NCBI GenBank assembly: GCA_029884515.1
Contig: JAOUHR010000168.1
Span: 1 to 5,373, forward strand
Direction: 5' to 3'
Length of the DNA: 5,373 bases
DNA from: Gemmatimonadota bacterium
GTDB taxonomy: Bacteria; Gemmatimonadota; Gemmatimonadetes; Gemmatimonadales; Gemmatimonadaceae
Under the pieces are notes generated by a model that saw only the letters and a program-made list of their open reading frames with translations, did no database searches and was not told the origin of the DNA. Below, piece by piece: positions 1-4,833 of this stretch. Each line of letters opens with the position of its first letter. Within the stretch, counting starts at the first letter, position 1. A program made the position numbers and the translations under genes.

Positions 1-867
1 ATCGCCGCGAACCGCACCGGCGGACGTCGGCGGGGCGCCTCGCTCGGCCTCGTCGCCTCGGCGCTCATGGTGGGCGTGGGGGTGGGCGCCCCGCTCGGAG
101 GCGTGCTGGTCGACCGCGATCCGCTGCTCGTCTACTCCGTGGGCGCGGTGCTCCTGCTCGTCGCGGCCGCATCGGCCGGCTTCGTGCGCACGCCCGCTGG
201 AGCCGCCGCCATCCCCACGGCAGAGCGGCGATACCAGTGGGACCGGAGTCAGGCGGCCAGTTGGATGCCCCTGGCGTACGGATTCACCGACCGCTTCCTG
301 ATCGGCGTCTTCGTCACGACCTTCACGCTCTTCCTCACCGAGGTCCACGGCGTGACGGCCGCCTCGCGCGGGATGCTGATGTCGCTCTTCCTCCTCCCCT
401 TCGCGTTGCTCTGCTGGCCCGCCGGGAGGCTCACGGACCGCTTCGGATGGTTCGGTCCGATCGTCGTGGCCAACATCCTCTTCGGAATCGTGTACGCGAG
501 CTACGGAGTGGTGCCGTTGGCGTGGCTCCCCGTGGCGATGGTCGCGTCCGGTGTCCTCAGCGCGCTGATGTTCGCACCGAGTCTCGTGCTCGTGAGCGAG
601 TTCGCCCGGCACGGCGCCGGCGAGGGACTCTTCGGCGTATTCCAGGTCGCCGGCTCATTCGGCTTCCTCGCCGGACCGGTCGTCGGCGGGATCCTGGTCG
701 AGACGGTGCGCACCAGTGCGGGAGAGCCCGCGTGGGCGACGATCTTCGCGTCGGTGGGCGTGATGCTCGTGGTGCTCGGCCTCGTGAGCTGGCGCGTGCT
801 CCGCCCCTACGCGGCGATGTGGGGCGAGAGCTCGAGCCGCTGGGTGCCGCGCGGCCTGAGCGCCTGA
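1..867 (+). CDS. MFS transporter, C-terminal part (5' end outside the window)
   Basis: This is an integral inner-membrane secondary transporter of the major facilitator superfamily; the substrate cannot be told. The frame is open from base 1 and gives 288 residues before TGA. About 110 N-terminal residues (four helices) are probably missing, judged from the usual ~400-residue family length. The visible part begins in an Arg-rich loop (NRTGGRRRGAS), followed by a Gly-rich helix with GVGAPLGGVLVD that resembles the antiporter motif C of helix 5. After a charged central loop (around residues 63-85), a second half of about six hydrophobic helices follows. It carries a motif A-like loop, GRLTDRFGWFG, at about residues 142-152, and a second Gly/Pro-rich helix, GFLAGPVVGGIL. 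An ATG lies at base 67, but it is inside the helix 5 region and is unlikely to be the true start. The gene converges on the flotillin gene, with 13 bp between the stops. The family is secure; drug efflux is only a guess from motif C. Confidence 0.88.
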   Translation: MAANRTGGRRRGASLGLVASALMVGVGVGAPLGGVLVDRDPLLVYSVGAVLLLVAAASAGFVRTPAGAAAIPTAERRYQWDRSQAASWMPLAYGFTDRFLIGVFVTTFTLFLTEVHGVTAASRGMLMSLFLLPFALLCWPAGRLTDRFGWFGPIVVANILFGIVYASYGVVPLAWLPVAMVASGVLSALMFAPSLVLVSEFARHGAGEGLFGVFQVAGSFGFLAGPVVGGILVETVRTSAGEPAWATIFASVGVMLVVLGLVSWRVLRPYAAMWGESSSRWVPRGLSA

Positions 868-872
868 GGCGC
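860..872. terminator. Small inverted repeat around the MFS stop codon, possible bidirectional terminator stem
   Basis: GCGCC, then TGA (the MFS stop codon), then GGCGC: a perfect 5-bp stem with a 3-base loop between two convergent genes. No T-run follows on either strand, so a classical intrinsic terminator is not supported. In sequence this rich in G and C, such a short stem can arise by chance. Confidence 0.2.
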
Positions 873-880
873 CGAACCGC

Positions 881-2212
881 CTACGACTTGCCGGCGGGCG
901 GCGAGGCGGGGGGTGGTTCCACGCGGGCCACCGGCTTCGGCGCATCCACGCGCTTTGCCGCCTGCTGCAGCACCTGCTGGATGTCGATCCCGAACGCGGA
1001 CCCCAGCCCCTCGAGTGTCTTGTAGGCCGCATTCACGCGCTGGTTCGCCGCGTTCCCGACGGCCTCGCCCCCGCCGCCATCCATCACCACGAGCCGGTCG
1101 ATCTCGATCCCCTTCACGGCCTCGACCGCCGTGCCGAGGAGGACGGGCAGCTTCTCCGCCATGAACACGGCGAAGCCCTGCTCGCCCGCGTTGTTGATCT
1201 GCGCATAGAGCAGCTTGAGCACCTCGACCTGCGCCTTGCCGTTCTCGAGGATCGGCGCCGCGTCGGCGCGGGCACGGAGCTCCGCCGCCTTCCGCTGCGC
1301 CTCGGCGGGTTCCACCACGTCGGCGAGGAGACGCCGCTTCTGCAGCTCGACGCGCTGCTGCTCGAGCTCCTGCTGCGCCTCGACCTCGGCCCGCTGCGCC
1401 TCGACCTTGGCGACGCGCTCCGTGGTCTCCGCCTGCTGGTTCAGCTGCGCCTGCTTCACGCGGAGTTCGTTGCGCGCGGTGGCCACCGCGATCTCCGCCT
1501 CGGCCTTCGCCACCTCGGCGACGCGCATCGCCTCCGCCTGGCGCTGGTGCGTCTCCGCCTGATTGTCCGCCTCGGCGATCTGCGCGCCCTTGAGCACCTG
1601 CGCCGTCTTCGCACGTCCCACGGCGGCGAGGTAGCCCACCTCGTCCGTCACGTTCTGGATCTTCAGGGTGTCGAGTTGGAGTCCGAGCTTCTGCAGGTCC
1701 TGGTCGGCCTCCTCGAGCAGTTGCGCGGCGAACTTGAGGCGGTCCTCATTCACCTCCTCCGGCGTCATGCTCGCGAGCACGCCGCGGAGGTTCGCGGAGA
1801 GCGTCTCCTTGGCCAGTGCCTCGATCTCGTCCACGTGCTTCCCGAGGAGGCGTTCGACGCCGTTGTTGAAGGTGTTCTCCGGCTCCGACGCGACCTTGAT
1901 GTTCCCCACCGCCTGCACCGAGAGTGGGATGCCGCCCTTGGAGAAGGCGTTGGTGACGTTGAGTTCGATGGGGATCGTCGCGAGCGGGATCCAGGAGACC
2001 GACTCGATGATCGGGACGCGGAGGGTGCGGCCGCCGATCACGGTGCGGTATCCCACCCCGCGGCCGTCGCTGAGCACACGCGCCCGACCCGTGATGATCG
2101 CGGCGGTGTTCGGTGGCACGATCACGATCAGCGACTTGACGGTGACGACGAGCGCGACGAGGGCGCCGAGGACGACGCCCGCCGCGATCAGGGGACCGAT
2201 GAGTGCTTCCAC
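881..2212 (-). CDS. Flotillin family (SPFH/band 7 domain) membrane scaffold protein
   Basis: Flotillins are membrane-anchored scaffolds that oligomerise and organise membrane microdomains. The 443-residue product has one hydrophobic helix at residues 4-25. An SPFH domain follows (about 28-200), including FNNGVERLLGK, LRGVLASMTPEEV (143-154) and DQDLQKLGLQLDTLKIQNV (170-188). Next comes a long Ala/Glu/Gln-rich coiled coil (about 205-318), then a C-terminal segment with RLVVMDGGGGE (373-383) and GIDIQQVLQ. From memory, these blocks line up with B. subtilis FloT/YuaG (SILGSMTVEEI, SQDLAKMGL, ITVVDTGGSGE). FloT is somewhat longer, about 509 residues, mainly in the coiled coil. The start chosen is GTG at 2212, because a GGAG lies 7 bases upstream and the hydrophobic helix begins at once. 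The in-frame ATG at 2341 would add 43 low-complexity Arg/Ser/Pro residues and overlap nfeD. The gene lies 10 bp downstream of the nfeD-like gene, so the two should be co-transcribed. Confidence 0.93.
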   Translation of the reverse strand: MEALIGPLIAAGVVLGALVALVVTVKSLIVIVPPNTAAIITGRARVLSDGRGVGYRTVIGGRTLRVPIIESVSWIPLATIPIELNVTNAFSKGGIPLSVQAVGNIKVASEPENTFNNGVERLLGKHVDEIEALAKETLSANLRGVLASMTPEEVNEDRLKFAAQLLEEADQDLQKLGLQLDTLKIQNVTDEVGYLAAVGRAKTAQVLKGAQIAEADNQAETHQRQAEAMRVAEVAKAEAEIAVATARNELRVKQAQLNQQAETTERVAKVEAQRAEVEAQQELEQQRVELQKRRLLADVVEPAEAQRKAAELRARADAAPILENGKAQVEVLKLLYAQINNAGEQGFAVFMAEKLPVLLGTAVEAVKGIEIDRLVVMDGGGGEAVGNAANQRVNAAYKTLEGLGSAFGIDIQQVLQQAAKRVDAPKPVARVEPPPASPPAGKS

Positions 2213-2219
2213 TGGGAGG

Positions 2220-2224
2220 CTCCT
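2220..2224 (-). promoter_or_regulatory. Shine-Dalgarno of the flotillin gene, overlapping the nfeD-like stop codon
   Basis: On the minus strand, TAGGAG merges the TAG stop of the nfeD-like gene with a GGAG core. Seven bases then separate it from the GTG start at 2212. It fixes the flotillin start and suggests coupled translation. It is the only clear Shine-Dalgarno in the window. Confidence 0.7.
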
Positions 2225-2831
2225 AGGTTGTGGTCGGACGGGTGGGGTCGGCGAGCGCCGCGGCATCGAGCGGGGCGACGAGGGCGACACCCTGGTCGAT
2301 CTCGACCACGATGACACTCGTCCAGGTCGCGGGGTCGCCATCCGCCCGGTCGAACGGGCGTGCCATCATCTCGAGCGTGCGGCTCGCGCTCGACAGCAGC
2401 ACCTTCCCCGTGCCGCGCTCGCCGAACGGCACCGTGACACGGCCGGAGAGTCCGATGAGCCCCTCATTGCCGCTGCGATTGCCGGAGTCGGTGCGACGCA
2501 GATAGCGGAAGGCGGCCGCCACCAGCAGGGCCACGCCCACACCGGTGGCGATGGCCACCAGCGCGACGATCGGCGCCGTGACGACGTGCCACGTCGCGGA
2601 CAGGGCGGCGCCCACGCCGCCGAAGACGAAGAGGAAGTAGCTGATCGTCCGCAGCGAGAGCACGCGGAGTGCATCGCCGCCCCCGTGCCCGGCGTCCGCG
2701 TCGAGGCCCACGTCGAGGTCCACGTCCACGTCGAGATCGACATCGACGTCCGCGTCCGAATCCCCGCCGAACACCGAGAAGGCGAGCAGGCCCCCGCCGA
2801 GGAGCACCGAGAAGAGGTAGAGCGCCATCAT
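2223..2831 (-). CDS. NfeD/YqiJ-like membrane protein with C-terminal OB-fold, flotillin partner
   Basis: NfeD-type proteins are encoded next to flotillin or stomatin homologues and are thought to assist them in the membrane. This product has 202 residues. Helix TM1 is at about 2-21. A strongly acidic loop follows at 24-47, with Asp at nearly every second residue, then a Gly/His stretch. TM2 (about 62-82) and TM3 (about 85-108) come next. A basic linker (RYLRRTDSGNRSG) leads to a beta-rich OB-fold at about 122-188, with GLIGLSGRVTVPFGERGTGKV and WTSVIVVEIDQGVALVAPL. The helix-loop-helix-helix-OB layout resembles E. coli YqiJ and B. subtilis YuaF (comparison from memory). Two ATGs sit in tandem (2831 and 2828) and neither has a clear Shine-Dalgarno. 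Longer starts up to 3029 would translate the 9-bp repeat array and are rejected. The gene precedes the flotillin gene by 10 bp, the standard operon order for such pairs. Confidence 0.85.
   Translation of the reverse strand: MMALYLFSVLLGGGLLAFSVFGGDSDADVDVDLDVDVDLDVGLDADAGHGGGDALRVLSLRTISYFLFVFGGVGAALSATWHVVTAPIVALVAIATGVGVALLVAAAFRYLRRTDSGNRSGNEGLIGLSGRVTVPFGERGTGKVLLSSASRTLEMMARPFDRADGDPATWTSVIVVEIDQGVALVAPLDAAALADPTRPTTT
2694..2762 (-). repeat. Imperfect hexamer-like coding repeat encoding the Asp-Val alternating loop of the NfeD-like protein
   Basis: Codons GAC or GAT alternate with GTC, GTG, CTC or GCG, giving D-A-D-V-D-V-D-L and similar runs over residues 24-46, with 11 Asp. The Asp codons mix GAC and GAT and the partner codons vary. 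The DNA repeat is therefore imperfect, which points to selection on the peptide pattern rather than fresh slippage. The loop lies between TM1 and TM2. Confidence 0.8.
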
Positions 2832-2841
2832 ACGTGTCGGG

Positions 2842-2847
2842 AATCTA
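2842..2847 (-). promoter_or_regulatory. Candidate -10 element (TAGATT) of the nfeD-flotillin operon
   Basis: TAGATT on the minus strand ends 10 bases before the first ATG at 2831. With a usual 6-8 base gap to the transcript start, the message would have only about 2-4 untranslated bases, which fits the absent Shine-Dalgarno. No TTG-like -35 is visible; that position falls inside the 9-bp repeat array. Confidence 0.35.
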
Positions 2848-2856
2848 GGCCCGGAT

Positions 2857-2917
2857 CGCGCCCACCGCGCCCACCGCGCCCACCGCGCCCACCGCGCCCA
2901 CCGCGCCCACCGCGCCC
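2857..2917. repeat. 9-bp tandem repeat array, six perfect units plus a 7-base partial
   Basis: The unit CGCGCCCAC repeats without a mismatch from 2857 to 2910, followed by CGCGCCC. The array is intergenic, between the peptidase stop and the nfeD-like start, immediately upstream of the candidate -10. Because the unit is a multiple of three, all frames through it stay open (Ala-Arg-Trp, Pro-Pro-Arg and Gly-Gly-Arg runs). This explains spurious long ORFs here. The perfect identity suggests recent slippage. Confidence 0.9.
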
Positions 2918-2952
2918 GGGGCGGCCCGGGGCGGCCCGGCACCCCACGCCGG
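2915..2952 (-). terminator. GC-rich hairpin cluster after the peptidase gene, possible terminator
   Basis: Just past the peptidase stop, the transcript can form CCGGC-N7-GCCGG (2936-2952). Overlapping it, two CCCGGG blocks (2915-2920 and 2925-2930) can pair across a 4-base loop. The second structure comes from two direct 10-bp copies of GGGGCGGCCC (2918-2937). No U-run follows, so any terminator role would be non-canonical. Confidence 0.3.
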
Positions 2953-2955
2953 ACG

Positions 2956-4041
2956 CTACGGGCGGCCCTCCGGCTTCCACTCGGGCCGCGGCCCATCCGC
3001 CGCGATCCGCACCGCCCTCGCGGTCGCATTGATCACGGCCGCGAAATGCGCGAAGTCCACGGTGCCCACCTCGTCGCTCGGCTGGTGGTAGTCCGAGTGT
3101 CCACCGAAGCTCGATATGGTGTGCGCCGGGATCCCGGCCTGCGCGAAGGGGAAGTTGTCGGAGCGACGGAAGAAGTTCTGTGCCGGCCGCGGGTCCTGGA
3201 TCACCGGCACGCCCGCGGCGGCGAGCATCTCGCCGAGCGTCGAGCGCTCGTACCCGGTGAGCCACGCCTTGCCCGTCCCGCCGGCGAGTGAATCGGGCCG
3301 GGCGATCATCTCGATCTGGATGTCGGCCACGGTGCTCGCGAGCGGACGCACCGGCGACTTGAGATACCAACGGGTACCGGTCATCCCGTTCTCCTCGCCG
3401 ACGAACGCGACGAAGATCACCGAGCGGCGCGGGGCGCCTTCCGCGCGGAGCTGGCGCGCGGTCTCGAGCATCGCGACCACGCCCGAGGCGTCGTCATCGG
3501 CGCCGTTGAAGATGCTGTCGCCGTCCACCGCCCGCGCCGCGTTGGTGCCGATATGGTCGTAGTGCGCCCCGACGATCACGTACTCGTCTCGCAGCCCCGC
3601 GTCGGAGCCGCGCAGGAGACCGACCACGTTCACGACGGTGCGGCGTTGGGACGCGGGCATCGTGTCGTACGCCGCGAAGTCCGTGGCGAGGCGTGGCGAC
3701 TCGAGTGCGCCCGGCCGCGTGGCCGGCACCGCAAACACCGGCACACGCTGGAAGTAGGCGCTATCGCCCACGGGCTCCAGCCCGATCCGACGCATCTGGG
3801 CGGCGATGATCCGCGCCGCCGCTGTCGCGCCGGGCGAGCCCGTGTAGCGGCCGCCGAGCGAGTCGTCGGCGAGCCGCGCGATCAAGCGTCGCGCGCCGTC
3901 GGGCGTGGTGGGCGTGGTGGGCGTGGCCACTGCCTGCGCCGCGAGCGGCGCCGCCACCGTGAACGAACACGCGGCGAGCACACCTGAAAGCAGCCTGCGG
4001 AACATGAAGCGGAGCGCAGCGGGACGCAGCGTCGAGTGCAT
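2956..4041 (-). CDS. Secreted M28-family zinc metallopeptidase (aminopeptidase-like)
   Basis: M28 enzymes use two zinc ions to remove residues from peptide ends, usually outside the cytoplasm. The 361-residue product begins with a signal sequence: basic FRRLL, a hydrophobic stretch, and PLAAQA with cleavage likely after residue 37. An LAAC at 22-25 could instead be a short lipobox. A Thr/Pro linker follows, then the catalytic domain. Visible motifs are GAHYDH with H160 and D162, NGADDDASG with D182/D183, GEENG with catalytic E216 and ligand E217, IEMIAR with E244, and HSDYHQPSDE with H319. These match the five M28 zinc ligands and the catalytic pair. E244 stands where Asp is usual (NLDMIG-type motif). 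The longest start, 4041, is given; ATG at 4005 (MFRRLL...) would give a more typical signal peptide. Neither has a Shine-Dalgarno. The exact substrate is unknown. The gene is divergent from the acyltransferase gene. Confidence 0.9.
   Translation of the reverse strand: MHSTLRPAALRFMFRRLLSGVLAACSFTVAAPLAAQAVATPTTPTTPDGARRLIARLADDSLGGRYTGSPGATAAARIIAAQMRRIGLEPVGDSAYFQRVPVFAVPATRPGALESPRLATDFAAYDTMPASQRRTVVNVVGLLRGSDAGLRDEYVIVGAHYDHIGTNAARAVDGDSIFNGADDDASGVVAMLETARQLRAEGAPRRSVIFVAFVGEENGMTGTRWYLKSPVRPLASTVADIQIEMIARPDSLAGGTGKAWLTGYERSTLGEMLAAAGVPVIQDPRPAQNFFRRSDNFPFAQAGIPAHTISSFGGHSDYHQPSDEVGTVDFAHFAAVINATARAVRIAADGPRPEWKPEGRP
3901..3927 (-). repeat. Three 9-bp coding repeats, Thr-Pro-Thr linker of the peptidase
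   Basis: On the plus strand GGGCGTGGT occurs twice, then GGGCGTGGC. On the coding strand they give A-T-P-T-T-P-T-T-P (residues 39-47), directly after the predicted signal peptide cleavage site. This is a short flexible linker that could vary in copy number without breaking the frame. Confidence 0.75.
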
Positions 4042-4082
4042 GGGAGCGCGGAGTGGGTGGGTTGGCGCGAGCGCGTGGATGC

Positions 4083-4111
4083 AACCTACCGTCGCTCTTG
4101 ACCCGCGCCAA
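4083..4111 (-). promoter_or_regulatory. Candidate promoter of the M28 peptidase gene
   Basis: On the minus strand TTGGCG (4111-4106), a 17-base spacer and TAGGTT (4088-4083) match 4/6 and 3/6 of the sigma-70 consensus. A transcript would start near 4076, about 35 bases before the ATG at 4041 or about 70 before that at 4005. It overlaps the plus-strand promoter candidate. Confidence 0.35.
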
Positions 4112-4125
4112 CGCTCACCTACGTT
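4098..4125 (+). promoter_or_regulatory. Candidate promoter of the acyltransferase gene, near-leaderless
   Basis: TTGACC (4098-4103), a 16-base spacer and TACGTT (4120-4125) lie just before the ATG at 4134. The -35 matches consensus at five of six bases and the -10 at three of six, including the conserved TA...T positions. A start 6-8 bases after the -10 leaves almost no leader. That agrees with the absence of a Shine-Dalgarno. Confidence 0.4.
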
Positions 4126-4133
4126 CCACAGCC

Positions 4134-4763
4134 ATGCCCCCCCAGACTCCGGCTCGGCGCGGCGGCGCGGTGCGCGTGCCCGTGCTCCCGCGCAGCGTCC
4201 CGAGCCGCGGCAACGCCATCACGCGGATCCTCGCCACCACAGCGCTCCGCCTCACGGGATGGCGCTTCAGCGGCGAGCCCTTCCCTGACGTGCGCAAGTG
4301 CGTGCTCATCATCGCACCGCACACGTCGAACTGGGATTTCGTCGTCGGCGTGGCGGCCAAGTACGCGCTCGGCTTGCGCGGCACCTTCCTCGGCAAGGAC
4401 GCCCTCTTCCGCTTCCCCCTCGGCATCGTGATGCGCTGGCTCGGCGGTTTCCCGGTCGACCGGACCGCCAAGAGCGACGTCGTCACGCAGACGGTGGACC
4501 TGGTGGCGAAGACAGAACGGATCGTCGTCGCACTCGCGCCAGAAGGGACGCGCAAGCTGACGCCGCGATGGCGCTCGGGTTTCTACTGGATCGCCCAGAA
4601 GGCGGGGATCCCGATCCTCCCCGTCACCTTCGACTTCGGCACGAAGTCCATCCACATCTTCCCGCTGTTCCACCCCACGGGCGATCAGGACGGCGACATC
4701 GCGCGCATCCGCGCGCTCTATCGACCGGAGATGGCGAAGTACCCGGAGAAGTTCGCGGTGTGA
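4134..4763 (+). CDS. PlsC-like lysophospholipid / 1-acylglycerol-3-phosphate acyltransferase family protein
   Basis: Members transfer an acyl chain to a lysophospholipid or glycerol-3-phosphate derivative at the inner membrane face. The 209-residue product shows the family blocks in order: the catalytic HX4D box, PHTSNWD, with H63 and D68; a block around GKDALFRFPLG (88-97) leading to GGFPVDR (104-110); the phosphate-binding APEGTRK box (135-141); and GIPILPVTFDFG (158-169). The spacing fits a short single-domain member; a long extra membrane domain is absent. The start at 4134 was chosen because the in-frame ATG at 4053 would add 27 residues unlike the family and run through the promoter candidates. 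The N-terminal 25 residues remain Pro/Arg-rich, so a slightly later start is possible. Whether the acceptor is lysophosphatidic acid or another lipid, such as an ornithine-type lipid, cannot be told. Confidence 0.88.
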   Translation: MPPQTPARRGGAVRVPVLPRSVPSRGNAITRILATTALRLTGWRFSGEPFPDVRKCVLIIAPHTSNWDFVVGVAAKYALGLRGTFLGKDALFRFPLGIVMRWLGGFPVDRTAKSDVVTQTVDLVAKTERIVVALAPEGTRKLTPRWRSGFYWIAQKAGIPILPVTFDFGTKSIHIFPLFHPTGDQDGDIARIRALYRPEMAKYPEKFAV

Positions 4764-4820
4764 GCGCGGCGGCCGCGGGCTCGTGGACGTGCGGTTCTCG
4801 CCGCCGCTCCCCGCGGCCGA

Positions 4821-4826
4821 TACCTT
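4821..4826 (+). promoter_or_regulatory. Candidate -10 element (TACCTT) of the isomerase-like gene
   Basis: TACCTT ends seven bases before the ATG at 4834, so a transcript from it would begin at or within a base or two of the start codon. No good -35 is visible at 16-18 bp. The bases after it (TCCAGAC) resemble those after the acyltransferase element (CCACAGCC). No Shine-Dalgarno is present. Read-through from the acyltransferase gene 70 bp upstream is an alternative. Confidence 0.3.
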
Positions 4827-4833
4827 TCCAGAC

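Noticed and set aside
237..1032. Overlapping ORFs on both strands across the MFS gene and its 3' end.
   Set aside because: Their products are Arg-rich and show no domain, whereas the MFS frame has regular hydrophobic helices and known motifs.
2213..2341. Upstream ATG start for the flotillin gene.
   Set aside because: It adds 43 Arg/Ser/Pro-rich residues before the membrane helix and overlaps nfeD. The GTG at 2212 has a well-placed Shine-Dalgarno.
2857..2917. CRISPR-like array.
   Set aside because: The 9-bp units are directly adjacent, with no spacers, and no cas gene is present.
2832..3029. N-terminal extension of the nfeD-like gene with Ala-Arg-Trp repeats.
   Set aside because: It would translate the intergenic 9-bp array and overlap the end of the peptidase gene. 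The first membrane helix starts right at the ATG pair 2831/2828.
1547..3032. Long plus-strand ORFs opposite the flotillin and nfeD-like genes (up to 454 codons), with Pro-Pro-Arg runs.
   Set aside because: They are antisense shadows in GC-rich DNA. The minus-strand frames carry clear flotillin and NfeD homology, while these give low-complexity Arg/Ser/Pro-rich protein. The Pro-Pro-Arg run is only the 9-bp array read in frame.
69..3925. Recurring GTGGGCG words (near 69, 139, 754, the 2857 array in reverse, and 3908) as a possible dispersed recognition sequence.
   Set aside because: Most lie in coding sequence as common Val-Gly or Thr-Pro codons of a GC-rich genome, with no fixed spacing or orientation. 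Only a genome-wide word count could rescue the idea.
4053..4133. Earlier ATG start for the acyltransferase.
   Set aside because: The extra 27 residues run through the promoter candidates and do not resemble the family. The ATG at 4134 fits the promoter spacing.
4764..4790. Inverted repeat CGCGGC-G-GCCGCG after the acyltransferase stop as a terminator.
   Set aside because: With a usable loop only about four G-C pairs remain and no T-run follows, so it is not separable from composition.
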